A stretch of 64,000 nt of DNA from positions 434,001 to 498,000 of the forward strand of contig NZ_JARJHL010000005.1 in the NCBI RefSeq assembly GCF_029309835.1. Reading direction: 5' to 3'. Each line of letters opens with the position of its first letter. Positions within the stretch are counted from its first letter, which is position 1. Under the pieces are notes generated by a model that saw only the letters and a program-made list of their open reading frames with translations, had not been told where the DNA came from and did not search any database. The position numbers and the translations under genes are program-made. Source of the stretch: Paracoccus sp. DMF-8. GTDB lineage: Bacteria > Pseudomonadota > Alphaproteobacteria > Rhodobacterales > Rhodobacteraceae. This document shows, in pieces, positions 43,595-52,689 of the stretch.

Positions 43595-45793
43595 ATGCCT
43601 TCCCATTCAACCCTGCTTCGCCGGTTGCTTGCCTCGACCCTGCCGGTTTCGCTGCTGCTGGCATCCGGCGCGCAGGCCGCGCCGCTGATCGGCGACAATA
43701 TGAACAGCTACGGCCTGCCCGGCGGCATCGACACGCCCAGTGCCGAGATGCTGCCCGATGGCACGCTTGGCGCGACGCTGGCCTATTCCGAACTGTCGCG
43801 CCGCAACACGCTGGTCTTTCAGGCCATGCCGCGCGTGACCGTGGGCCTGCGCTACAGCCGCATCGATCTGAATGCCGACCGCCGGGGCTATATCTGGGAT
43901 CGCAGCTTCGACATCCGTTTCCAGTTCCTGGACGAAGACCCCGATGGCTGGCGCCCGGCCGTGGCCGTGGGCCTGCAGGATTTCATGGGCACCGGGATCT
44001 TCAGCGCGGAATATCTGGTCGCGACCAAGACGATCAACCCGCGCCTGCGGGTCAGCGCGGGTCTGGGCTGGGGCCGTCTGGCCTCGACCGGCGGCATGGG
44101 TTCGCCCTTTGGCGACCGTCCCGACCCCGATTCGGGCACCGGCGGCAAGCCCAATGTCGACGAATGGTTTCGTGGCGAGGTCGCGCCCTTTGTCAGCGCC
44201 ACCTGGCAGGCGACCGACAAGCTCAGCCTGACCGCCGAATATTCGGGCGACAACCACGCCTGTGAAACCGGCGTGGCCGAGGATTGCCGCCGCGCCGCCT
44301 GGCTGTCGGACCATGACGAGCTGAAAAACAAGGTCAATCTGGGCTTCACCTATTCCTTTGGCGACAACTATCAGGTCGGCGGCTATCTGCTGGGCGGCAA
44401 ACAGGCCGGGGTGCAGTTCAGCGTGGCGATGAACCCGCGTCAGGCGCCCTACCCCTCGGGGCTGGAAAAAGGCCCGGCGCCGGTGCGCCCGCGCCCCGCG
44501 CATTCGGCCGATCCCGATGGCTGGTCGGGTGCCCGGGCCGCCGATCCGACCGCGCAACCCGCGATCCAGAAGGCCCTGGGCGATGCGCTGGCCAAGGAAG
44601 GCCAGACGCTGGAAGGCATGGTCCTGACCGCCAACCGCGCCGAGGTCCGCATCCGCAACACCCGCTATATCCAGCAGGCCGAAGCGGTTGGCCGGACCGC
44701 GCGCCTGATGACCCGCGCCCTGCCGCCTTCGGTCGAAACGCTGGTCATCACCTCGTCGGGCGCGGGCGTTCCGACATCCTCGCTGACGCTGCGCCGTTCC
44801 GATGTCGAGCGGCTGGAGAATACCGAGGCCGGGCAGATCGCCAATGCCGCCGTGCTGACCAGCGCCGACCCGCGCCCCGAGGGCTTTGTCTACTCGCCCG
44901 AGCTTTACCCGCGCCTGCGGTGGGCGCTGCAACCCTATCTGTCGACCTCGCTCTTCGATCCCGACGACCCCATCCGCTACGAGGTCGGGGCCGAGGCCGT
45001 GATGCGTTACGAGCTGATGCCGGGCCTGATCCTGTCGGGCAAGCTGCGTCAGCGCGCCTTCGGCAGCACCCGTCAGGAAGCGCCGGGCAATATGACCGTC
45101 GACGAATATGAATCGCTTGGCAGCGATTACGACGAAAACGGCGTGCCGCGCGTGCGGTCCGATGCGCGGATGTATTCGGGCAACAAACGCCCGACGATCC
45201 CGGAACTGACGCTGAACTGGTATGCCAAACCCACCGAGACGCTGTATTCGCGGGTGTCGGTCGGGATGTTCGAACGCGCCTATGGCGGCGTCTCGGGCGA
45301 GATGCTGTGGTGGCCGTCGAATTCGCCGCTGGCGCTTGGCGCGGAAATCAACCGCGTTCGCAAGCGTGATTTCGAAGACGCCTTCAGCTTCCGCGATTAC
45401 GAGGTCACGACCGGCCATCTGTCGGCCTATTACCAGTTCGGCAACGGCTTTTCCGCCCAGTTGGACGCCGGGAAATATCTGGCCGGCGACAATGGCGCGA
45501 CCCTGACCCTGACCCGCGAGTTCGCCAATGGCTGGCGGCTTGGCGCATGGGTCACCAAGACCGACATGAGCGAGGAAGACTTTGGCGAAGGTTCGTTCGA
45601 CAAGGGCGTGAACATCTCGATCCCGCTGGCATGGGGCACGGGCGATCCGTCGCTGCGCCGGGTCGGCGGTTCGCTGCGGTCGCTGTCGCGCGACGGCGGG
45701 TCGCGCGTGTCGATCGACGGCAGGCTTTACGAAACCGTCCGCGACGGACAAGCGGGCGATCTATACCAAGGCTGGGGGAGATTCTGGCGATGA
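43595..45793 (+). CDS. YjbH-family outer-membrane/exopolysaccharide protein
   Basis: A 732-residue YjbH family protein with a signal peptide (LLASTLPVSLLLASGAQA) and a beta-rich sequence consistent with an outer-membrane barrel. Family blocks are NSYGLPGGIDTPSAEMLPDG near the N-terminus, FQFLDEDPDGWRPAVAVGLQ and a C-terminal GNGFSAQLDAGKYLAGDNGA, then LGAWVTKTDMSEEDFGEGSF. In E. coli the yjbEFGH genes affect exopolysaccharide production. AAGGA precedes the ATG. The stop overlaps the next gene's ATG. Confidence 0.93.
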   Translation: MPSHSTLLRRLLASTLPVSLLLASGAQAAPLIGDNMNSYGLPGGIDTPSAEMLPDGTLGATLAYSELSRRNTLVFQAMPRVTVGLRYSRIDLNADRRGYIWDRSFDIRFQFLDEDPDGWRPAVAVGLQDFMGTGIFSAEYLVATKTINPRLRVSAGLGWGRLASTGGMGSPFGDRPDPDSGTGGKPNVDEWFRGEVAPFVSATWQATDKLSLTAEYSGDNHACETGVAEDCRRAAWLSDHDELKNKVNLGFTYSFGDNYQVGGYLLGGKQAGVQFSVAMNPRQAPYPSGLEKGPAPVRPRPAHSADPDGWSGARAADPTAQPAIQKALGDALAKEGQTLEGMVLTANRAEVRIRNTRYIQQAEAVGRTARLMTRALPPSVETLVITSSGAGVPTSSLTLRRSDVERLENTEAGQIANAAVLTSADPRPEGFVYSPELYPRLRWALQPYLSTSLFDPDDPIRYEVGAEAVMRYELMPGLILSGKLRQRAFGSTRQEAPGNMTVDEYESLGSDYDENGVPRVRSDARMYSGNKRPTIPELTLNWYAKPTETLYSRVSVGMFERAYGGVSGEMLWWPSNSPLALGAEINRVRKRDFEDAFSFRDYEVTTGHLSAYYQFGNGFSAQLDAGKYLAGDNGATLTLTREFANGWRLGAWVTKTDMSEEDFGEGSFDKGVNISIPLAWGTGDPSLRRVGGSLRSLSRDGGSRVSIDGRLYETVRDGQAGDLYQGWGRFWR

Positions 45794-46443
45794 TCCGTTC
45801 AACATCCCGTATCGCCGCCGCTGTGGCCCTGACGGCCGCGCTGAGCGCCTGCGGAACCGACCAACAGGAAAGCCCATCCGGCTTTTCGGTGATGCGTCAG
45901 GCCGCGACCCAGATCGTCGCCGCGCGCAAGGCCGATCAGACGCCGGTCGCGGCGCCCGATCCTTCGGCCATGACGGCCGAGGCGCTGCGCGTGAACCCCG
46001 GCCCGCTGATCATGGTCGGCATGGAAAGCGCGGGCACGACGCAGGTTCTGGCCATGACCGGCGAAAACAACGGCATGCGCACCTATATGACCAAGAACGA
46101 ACAATCCGTCATCCTGCGCAACGGCATGCTGGTCGGCACGCGGGGACTGGGCAACGACCTGTCGGTCGCCGAATCCTCTGGCTCGGCCGCGCTGATTCTG
46201 GCGGGGCGCAGCGGTCAGGCGCAGCGTGTCATGCGCCATTACAGCGGCGACGGGCTGGAACGTGCCATACCGCTGGATTGCCGCGTCGGCCCCGGCCCCA
46301 AACCGGGCGTCATGGTCGAGGACTGCACCGGTCTGGGTCTGTCGATCCAGAACAGCTACATCACATCGGGCGGGCGGGTCACCGTGTCGCGCCAATGGGT
46401 TGGCCCGGCGCTTGGCTATATGACCATCCAGACGCTGCGCTGA
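45790..46443 (+). CDS. YjbF-family lipoprotein
   Basis: A 217-residue lipoprotein with lipobox ALSAC followed by an YjbF/GfcB-like domain (LIMVGMESAGTTQVLAMTGE, RNGMLVGTRGLGNDLSVAES). In E. coli the group-4 capsule/yjb operons pair such lipoproteins with YjbH. The four-base overlap with yjbH (ATGA) shows that the two are coupled. A strong terminator follows at 46467-46496. Confidence 0.9.
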   Translation: MIRSTSRIAAAVALTAALSACGTDQQESPSGFSVMRQAATQIVAARKADQTPVAAPDPSAMTAEALRVNPGPLIMVGMESAGTTQVLAMTGENNGMRTYMTKNEQSVILRNGMLVGTRGLGNDLSVAESSGSAALILAGRSGQAQRVMRHYSGDGLERAIPLDCRVGPGPKPGVMVEDCTGLGLSIQNSYITSGGRVTVSRQWVGPALGYMTIQTLR

Positions 46444-46466
46444 GACAGATCGCACCACGTCACAGC

Positions 46467-46496
46467 AAGGCCCGCCACTTCCGGCGGGCCTTTTTT
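46467..46496 (+). terminator. intrinsic terminator after yjbF
   Basis: A 10-bp perfect stem, AAGGCCCGCC with GGCGGGCCTT, around a 6-base loop, followed by T6. It ends the yjbH-yjbF transcript. Confidence 0.92.
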
Positions 46497-46527
46497 CTGG
46501 GCAAATGCGTAAAATCGCAGGCCGCAT

Positions 46528-46559
46528 AGGAAAAGGGCCGACCCGAAGGCCGACCCCTT
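46528..46559 (-). terminator. intrinsic terminator of the small acidic-tail protein gene
   Basis: On the minus strand a 12-bp stem with three G-U pairs closes on a UUCG tetraloop (GGCC TTCG GGTC core) and runs into TTTT. It lies 25 bases after the stop of the gene at 46585-46800 and is convergent with the preceding terminator. Confidence 0.8.
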
Positions 46560-46584
46560 GAACCAAAGGTTCCCGAAGGAACGA

Positions 46585-46800
46585 TCAGTTGGTGTCGTCG
46601 TCGTCGTCGTCGTCCGAAGCAACTGCGGCGATGACGCCGAGCAGCAGCAGGGCCGGGACAACCAGGCCAGCGTTCGACGAAGCGGGCTTCTCGTCAACGA
46701 CGATCGGCTCGACTTCAACGACGGGGGCAACGTAGCCACCAGCGAGGGCGGTCGAAGCCGTCAGGCCGAGAGCGACGGCAAAAGTAGCAAATTTGGTCAT
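46585..46800 (-). CDS. small membrane-anchored protein with poly-aspartate tail
   Basis: A 71-residue protein: signal peptide (MTKFATFAVALGLTASTALA), a short Val/Glu-rich linker, one hydrophobic helix (AGLVVPALLLLGVIAAVAS) and a DDDDDDD tail coded by a GAC repeat. Similar tiny proteins are common in Rhodobacterales and are sometimes mislabelled ferrochelatase; no enzyme domain is present. GGAG lies seven bases before the chosen ATG (46800). It has its own terminator and a 214-base upstream region, so it is likely transcribed alone and perhaps strongly. Confidence 0.8.
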   Translation of the reverse strand: MTKFATFAVALGLTASTALAGGYVAPVVEVEPIVVDEKPASSNAGLVVPALLLLGVIAAVASDDDDDDDTN

Positions 46801-47014
46801 GATCATGCTCCGTTCAGTACTTTGAAGGCCACCGTTACCGGCAGCATCCAAGGGACACTCGCATAAACCCATCAGCTTGGGAAGGCGAATTGATTGAAGA
46901 ACTGCGCGGGTTTACGCCAAGTGTTGCATTCTGGCCAACACCCGCCGATGCCAATCGGCAAATATGTCTGAAAAAACAGATCGGCTTTGCGCAAATCATT
47001 TTCCCGACCCGGTC

Positions 47015-47797
47015 CTATTTTCTGCAAGCCATTAGAATAACGACATAAACCGACGATGCGGCGACCACGATGGACGCGCCCGCCGGGGTATCCAGCCCCA
47101 GGCTGGCCTGCAGACCGGCCAGCACGGAAAAGGCGCCGATCCCCGTCGCGATCAACGCCATGTGTTCGGGCGTGCGCGACAGCCCGCGCGCTGCGGCGGC
47201 CGGAATGATCAGCATTGCCGAAATCAGCAGGGCGCCCACGATGCGGATCGCGACCCCGATCAGCAGCGCCAGCATCAGCGACAGGATCAGCCGTTCGACC
47301 GCCGGATTGATTCCCGCGGCCATCGCCAGTTCTTCGTTCACGGTGGCCGTGACCAGGTTTTGCCAGCGCCAGATCAGGACGGCCAGAACCAGCAGCGCGC
47401 CGCTCCAGATCCAGATCAGGTCCGTGCGGCTGACGGCCAGGATATCGCCGAACAGGAAGGCCTGCAGATCGACGCGCAGCGCGGGCACGAAACTGGCCGC
47501 GACCAGCCCAAGCGCCAGCGCGGAATGGGCGATCACCCCCAGCACGCTGTCCGCCGCCTGCCCCCGCCCCGACAGCCATGTGACCAGAATCGCGACCATG
47601 ACGCCGACCGCAAGTGTGCCCAGATAGACCGGCACCGCCGCGACAAAACTGGCGGCCACGCCCAGAATCGCGGCATGCGACATCGAATCGCCGAAATAGG
47701 CCATGCGCCGCCAGACGACGAAAGCACCAAGCGCGCCGCTGGCCAGCACCAGCCCAAGCCCGGCCAGCACCGCGCGGATCAGAAAATCGTCAAGCAT
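47015..47797 (-). CDS. znuB: zinc ABC transporter permease ZnuB
   Basis: Membrane permease of 260 residues of the ABC-3 family with about eight hydrophobic helices (FLIRAVLAGLGLVLASGALG, LSLMLALLIGVAIRIVGALL). FGDSMSHAAILGVAAS is the conserved loop that contacts the ATPase. Start is the ATG at 47797, overlapping the 3' end of znuC by eight bases. Last gene of the zur-znuC-znuB operon. Confidence 0.96.
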   Translation of the reverse strand: MLDDFLIRAVLAGLGLVLASGALGAFVVWRRMAYFGDSMSHAAILGVAASFVAAVPVYLGTLAVGVMVAILVTWLSGRGQAADSVLGVIAHSALALGLVAASFVPALRVDLQAFLFGDILAVSRTDLIWIWSGALLVLAVLIWRWQNLVTATVNEELAMAAGINPAVERLILSLMLALLIGVAIRIVGALLISAMLIIPAAAARGLSRTPEHMALIATGIGAFSVLAGLQASLGLDTPAGASIVVAASSVYVVILMACRK

Positions 47798-48611
47798 CCT
47801 GTGCGCCGCGCCTTTCGCCCGCATCGGCGGCATGATCCGCATGGGCATGATGATGGTGGTGGTGTCCGTGGTCATGCCCATGATCGTGGTCATGGTCATG
47901 GTCGTGATGGTGCTGATACAGCGCCAGCATGCCCTGCGACTGCGCGCCGAACAGCGCGCGATAGGCGGGGGCGGCGCTGACATCTGCGGGCGTGCCTTCG
48001 CAGCAGATATGGCCGTTCAGGCAGATCACCCGATCCGAGGAGCGCATGACCACCAGCAGGTCATGGCTGACCAGCAGAACGCCCGCGCCGATCTGGTCGC
48101 GCACCTCTTCGATCAGCTTGTAGAAACCGATCATGCCGGGCTGGTCCAGCCCCTGCGTCGGCTCGTCCAGCACCAGCAGTTGCGGATCGTTCAGCAGGGC
48201 ACGGGCCAGCAGGACGCGCTGGAACTGACCGCCCGACAGTTGCGACAGCTGCCGCGATTCCAGCCCCGGCACGCCGGTCCGTTCCAGCATGGCGGCGGCA
48301 GTGGTCGCGGCGACCTTTTTCGGCAGCGACAGGAAACGCGCGACGGTCATCGGAATCGCGCGCTCGATATGGACGCGCTGCGGCATATAGCCGATGCGCA
48401 GCCCCGGCGCGCGCGTGACCGCCCCGCCCGTCAGCCCGACATGGCCCAGCAGCGCCCGCACCAGCGTCGATTTCCCCGAGCCGTTCGGCCCGACCACGGT
48501 GACGATTTCCCCGGCGTGAACCGACAGGCTGACGCCCTGCAGCACGGCCCGTTCGGCATCGCGCGGCTGGATCGTCATGTCACGGGCACCGATCAGAGCG
48601 GCGCCGTTCAA
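47790..48611 (-). CDS. znuC: zinc ABC transporter ATP-binding protein ZnuC with His-rich tail
   Basis: ATPase of the zinc importer, 273 residues. Walker A VVGPNGSGKSTLVRALLG, signature QLSGGQFQRVLLARALL, Walker B LLVLDEPTQGLDQPG and the His-switch LLVSHDLLVVM. The C-terminus carries an unusual His/Asp tail (HDHDHDHDHGHDHGHHHHHH) that may bind zinc. The likely start is TTG at 48611, overlapping the zur stop as TTGA. An ATG 66 bases downstream (MTIQPRD) is an alternative. Confidence 0.94.
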   Translation of the reverse strand: MNGAALIGARDMTIQPRDAERAVLQGVSLSVHAGEIVTVVGPNGSGKSTLVRALLGHVGLTGGAVTRAPGLRIGYMPQRVHIERAIPMTVARFLSLPKKVAATTAAAMLERTGVPGLESRQLSQLSGGQFQRVLLARALLNDPQLLVLDEPTQGLDQPGMIGFYKLIEEVRDQIGAGVLLVSHDLLVVMRSSDRVICLNGHICCEGTPADVSAAPAYRALFGAQSQGMLALYQHHHDHDHDHDHGHDHGHHHHHHAHADHAADAGERRGAQDA

Positions 48612-49150
48612 GATGCGTCCTCCGCCGCGCGGCAGGCGGGACACAGGCCAAGCGCCTCGACGGCCATGCGCTCGATCGTGAAATCGCTGGCGCGGGCCAG
48701 ATCGTCCAGCGCGCCGCGCAGGCTGTCGGTCCCGGTTTCCGCAACCTTGTCGCAGCCCCGGCAGATCAGAAAGACCGGCGCATGGGGCTGGCCCGGCGCG
48801 TGGCAGGCGGCATAGGCGTTCAGGCGCTGGATGCGATGGGCCAGACCGTGTTCGACCAGAAAATCCAGCGCCCGATACGCGACCGGAGGCTGGTTGCCGA
48901 ATCCGTCCTGAGACAGACGTTCCAACACCTCGCAGGCGCCCATGGCCCGGTGGCTTTCCAGCAGGATTTCCAGCGCGCGGCGACGCACGGGGGTCAGGCG
49001 GATGCCCTCGGCGGCGGTCTGGCGTTCGGCCGTGGCCATGACGGCGCTGGCGCAGGCCGCATGGTCGTGATCGTGGAACGGATCAGGGCCGGGCAAGTCG
49101 GACGGGTGCGGGTCGGATGGGTGCGGGCCAGACGGCTGCGGATCAGGCAT
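48608..49150 (-). CDS. zur: zinc uptake regulator Zur (Fur family)
   Basis: Zinc-sensing repressor of 180 residues. The winged-helix part has LTPVRRRALEILLESHRAMG and PPVAYRALDFLVEHGLAHRI; the structural zinc site is in LICRGCDKVAE and LGLCPACR. The N-terminus has a Pro/His-rich extension (repeats of HPSD, then FHDHDHAAC). No Shine-Dalgarno precedes the ATG at 49150, and a Zur box abuts it, so the message may be leaderless or start further in. The product should repress both this operon and znuA. Confidence 0.93.
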   Translation of the reverse strand: MPDPQPSGPHPSDPHPSDLPGPDPFHDHDHAACASAVMATAERQTAAEGIRLTPVRRRALEILLESHRAMGACEVLERLSQDGFGNQPPVAYRALDFLVEHGLAHRIQRLNAYAACHAPGQPHAPVFLICRGCDKVAETGTDSLRGALDDLARASDFTIERMAVEALGLCPACRAAEDAS

Positions 49151-49165
49151 TGTTATACTATCACA
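49151..49165. promoter_or_regulatory. Zur box 1 (imperfect)
   Basis: TGTTATACTATCACA: 15-base dyad TGTTAT-N3-ATCACA with one mismatch in the right half. It abuts the zur start codon and would block zur-znuC-znuB transcription. Confidence 0.75.
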
Positions 49166-49177
49166 TTTTCATTGACT

Positions 49178-49192
49178 TGTTATTCTATAACA
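49178..49192. promoter_or_regulatory. Zur box 2 (perfect)
   Basis: TGTTATTCTATAACA: perfect dyad TGTTAT-TCT-ATAACA, the alphaproteobacterial Zur pattern. It lies 49 bases before znuA and overlaps the region just downstream of a TTGACT hexamer (49172-49177), so zinc-bound Zur would repress znuA. Confidence 0.88.
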
Positions 49193-49240
49193 TAAATAAC
49201 CGCAGCCACCGGACAAGACCATCAGAAAATCGGTGCGACC

Positions 49241-50245
<1,005 letters not shown>

Positions 50246-50265
50246 TCACGACATATCAGTGATCT

Positions 50266-50290
50266 GAAGAATGTTCCTCCGACATTCTTC
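50266..50290 (+). promoter_or_regulatory. hairpin after znuA
   Basis: Perfect 9-bp stem GAAGAATGT/ACATTCTTC with a 7-base loop, 20 bases after the znuA stop. It has no U tract and probably stabilises the mRNA 3' end ahead of the terminator at 50300. Confidence 0.6.
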
Positions 50291-50299
50291 GGGTCGGCG

Positions 50300-50335
50300 G
50301 GCGGCGGCATTCGGGAAAATGTCGCCGCCTTTTTT
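50300..50335 (+). terminator. intrinsic terminator after znuA
   Basis: 11-bp stem (GGCGGCGGCAT with ATGTCGCCGCC, one G-U pair) and an 8-base loop, followed by T6. Confidence 0.9.
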
Positions 50336-50415
50336 ATTTCCGACTCTTTTCCTTTGACATAGCCAAGTAATTTTGTCAGGTTACCTTCAGCGCGACATTC
50401 AAAGGACACAGCAAC

Positions 50416-50592
50416 ATGACCGCGACCCGCCCTGCCGAATTTGCCCGCCCGGGAATCACCGCTCTGCACCGCCTGCCCGAGCATGACGCCACCGAACTGA
50501 CGAACGGCGGCAATCAGGCCCTGATCGTTCTGGGCGACCAGGTTTACAACCTGCGCATCACCCGCGCGGGCAAGCTGATCCTGACCAAGTAA
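50416..50592 (+). CDS. hemP: hemin uptake protein HemP
   Basis: A 58-residue protein whose C-terminus (GDQVYNLRITRAGKLILTK) is the HemP/HmuP signature. HemP-type proteins are small factors needed for heme uptake or its transcription and are usually iron-regulated. Here no heme receptor gene is adjacent. The upstream 80 bases are AT-rich and contain TGACA-N14-TGTCA, which might be a regulatory dyad. The stop abuts the likely true end of the convergent rluB gene. Confidence 0.88.
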   Translation: MTATRPAEFARPGITALHRLPEHDATELTNGGNQALIVLGDQVYNLRITRAGKLILTK

Positions 50593-52079
50593 TCAACCGC
50601 GCGGCTTGCGCGGCTTCCTCCCTCTGGACGCGCTCCGCCTTGCGGGGCGCGTCTTGTTTTGTCGCTGCCCCTTGCCTTGTCGCTTCCCGGGCGCTCCGCG
50701 CCACCACGGTCGCCCGACGGACGATCGCCACCGGCTTTGCCGCCTTTTCCACCAAAGCCACCACGAGCCCCCTTGCCCCCCTCGGGCCTGTCGCCCGTTT
50801 TCCAACGCGGCTTGCCCTGCGCACCGCCCGCCTCGGAACGGGCAAAAGGCTTGCGGTCGCCGCCTTCACGCTTGCCGTAGGGCTTGCGATCACCATCTTC
50901 GCGGCGCGCAAAGGGTTTGCGGTCGCCATCCTCACGTTTGCCGTAGGGCTTGCGGTCACCATCTTCGCGACGCGCAAAGGGTTTGCGGTCACCATCTTCG
51001 CGGCGCGCGAAGGGCTTGCGGTCGCCGTCCTCGCGCTTGCCATAGGGCTTGCGATCACCATCTTCGCGACGCGCAAAAGGCTTGCGGTCGCCGTCTTCAC
51101 GCTTGGCATAGGGCTTGCGGTCGCCATCTTCGCGGCGCGCGAAGGGCTTGCGGTCGCCGTCCTCACGCTTGCTGTAGGGCTTGCGATCACCGTCTTCGCG
51201 GCGCGCGAAGGGCTTGCGGTCGCCGTCCTCTCGACCACGCGCCGGGCGGCTGCGGCCTTCGGCGCCGCGTTCGCGGAAATCGCGGTCCTTTTCTTCGACC
51301 TCGCCGGTCAACAACCCGCCCAGCTGATCGCGCAACACCTTGCGCTTGATCTCGCGGACCTCGTTTTCCTCCATCCCGGTCAGCTTGAAGGGGCCGTAGC
51401 CGATGCGAATCAGGCGGTTCACAGTCAGGCCGATATGGGCCATGGCGCGGCGGATTTCGCGGTTCCTGCCCTCGCGGATGCCGACGGTCAGCCAGGCGTT
51501 GGCGCCCTGCTGGCTGTCCAGCTTGACCTCCATCGGGGCGAAATCCTCGCCCTCGATGGTGACGCCGCGGCGCAGGGGATCGAAACTCAGATCGTTCGGA
51601 CGGCCGTTGACGCGCACGCGATAGCGGCGTAGCCAGCCGGTCGCGGGCATTTCCAGCCGCCGCTTGAGTTCGCCGTCATTGGTCAGCAGCAGCAGGCCTT
51701 CGGAATTCAGGTCCAGCCGACCGACGGTCATCACGCGCGGCATGTCGCGGGGCAGCGCGTCGAACACGGTCTGGCGGCCCTTTTCGTCGGATGCCGAGGT
51801 CACCAGCCCGGTCGGCTTGTAATACATCCACAGCCGGGTTTCCTGCGGTTCCTCCATCGGCTTGCCGTCGATCCTGACCTTGTCCGAGGGCAGGATGTCC
51901 AGCGCCGGGCTGTCGATTTTCCGGCCGTTCACGGTGACGCGGCCCTCGACGATCATGCGCTCTGCCTCGCGGCGGCTGGCGACGCCGGCGCGGGCCATGA
52001 CCTTGGCGATCCGTTCGCCATTGGGGGCTGCGGGAGTGTTTTCGGGAGTGTTTTCGGGGGTGGTGGTGTCGTCGGTCAT
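50544..52079 (-). CDS. rluB: 23S rRNA pseudouridine synthase RluB-type with repeat tail (3' end probably frameshifted)
   Basis: Pseudouridine synthase: N-terminal S4 RNA-binding domain (ERIAKVMARAGVASRREAER) and the catalytic domain with the Asp in VGRLDLNSEGLLLLTNDGEL, then WLTVGIREGRNREIRRAMAH. After about residue 290 comes a basic tail of 12 tandem 11-residue repeats and a Gly-rich end. As read the frame runs to 50544, overlapping hemP by 49 bases. Adding one base near 50622 gives GRKPRKPRG and a stop at 50593, exactly abutting hemP, which I think is the true end. AGGAG precedes the ATG at 52079. Confidence 0.92.
   Translation of the reverse strand: MTDDTTTPENTPENTPAAPNGERIAKVMARAGVASRREAERMIVEGRVTVNGRKIDSPALDILPSDKVRIDGKPMEEPQETRLWMYYKPTGLVTSASDEKGRQTVFDALPRDMPRVMTVGRLDLNSEGLLLLTNDGELKRRLEMPATGWLRRYRVRVNGRPNDLSFDPLRRGVTIEGEDFAPMEVKLDSQQGANAWLTVGIREGRNREIRRAMAHIGLTVNRLIRIGYGPFKLTGMEENEVREIKRKVLRDQLGGLLTGEVEEKDRDFRERGAEGRSRPARGREDGDRKPFARREDGDRKPYSKREDGDRKPFARREDGDRKPYAKREDGDRKPFARREDGDRKPYGKREDGDRKPFARREDGDRKPFARREDGDRKPYGKREDGDRKPFARREDGDRKPYGKREGGDRKPFARSEAGGAQGKPRWKTGDRPEGGKGARGGFGGKGGKAGGDRPSGDRGGAERPGSDKARGSDKTRRAPQGGARPEGGSRASRAVDYLVRISLPARVMRRL
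50841..51234 (-). repeat. 33-base tandem repeat in rluB, 12 units
   Basis: Twelve 11-residue units of the form REDGDRKPFAR or REDGDRKPY(S/A/G)K, mostly alternating. Units are near-identical in DNA and stay in frame. They add a strongly charged, probably disordered RNA-binding tail. Confidence 0.93.
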
Positions 52080-52187
52080 CGCGATCTCCTGCGCATCTCT
52101 GCGGTGGCAAAGTCGCCGCATTATACATGTTATCGCCCGACTGAAAGCGGTTCTTGCGCGAAAGGCCCCGGCGCGCGACAAACGCGC

Positions 52188-52649
52188 ATGGAAAACCGCC
52201 CCCCCTTTCACAGCCAGATGGCGTTGGCACTGGCGCAGGCCCGTGCCGCCGCCCGGCGCGGCGAGGTGCCGGTGGGGGCGGTTCTGGTCGGCGCCGACGG
52301 GACCATTCTGGCGCAGGCGGGCAATCGCACGCGCGAACTGTCCGACCCGACCGCCCATGCCGAAATCCTGGCCATCCGTCAGGCCTGCGCGATTCTGGGC
52401 AGCGAACGGCTGCCCGGCGCGCAGCTGTGGGTGACGCTGGAACCCTGCCCGATGTGCGCCGCCGCGATATCCGCCGCGCGTATCCGGACGCTGTATTACG
52501 GTGCGGATGACGCAAAAATGGGGGGGGTGGCCCATGGCGCGCGCATCTTTGATCATCCACAATGCCACCATCGACCGCAGGTCTATGACGGGTTTTGCGC
52601 CGACCAGTCACGCGAACTGTTGTTGCAATTCTTTGCCGGACGACGCTGA
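52188..52649 (+). CDS. tadA: tRNA-specific adenosine deaminase TadA
   Basis: Converts A34 to inosine in tRNA-Arg(ACG); 153 residues. Zinc/catalytic residues are His57 and Glu59 in TAHAEILAIRQA and Cys87/Cys90 in LEPCPMCAAAISAARI. The start at 52188 puts MENRPPF before the first helix (MALALAQARAAARRGEVPVG). Divergent from rluB by 108 bases. No frameshift. Confidence 0.96.
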   Translation: MENRPPFHSQMALALAQARAAARRGEVPVGAVLVGADGTILAQAGNRTRELSDPTAHAEILAIRQACAILGSERLPGAQLWVTLEPCPMCAAAISAARIRTLYYGADDAKMGGVAHGARIFDHPQCHHRPQVYDGFCADQSRELLLQFFAGRR

Positions 52650-52689
52650 GCCGTCCGGTTTCGCAATACACGCAACGGGCCCGCAATGC

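Noticed and set aside
50841..51234. CRISPR-like array of 33-base repeats
   Set aside because: Units are contiguous without unique spacers and code for a regular peptide repeat inside rluB; no cas genes are nearby.
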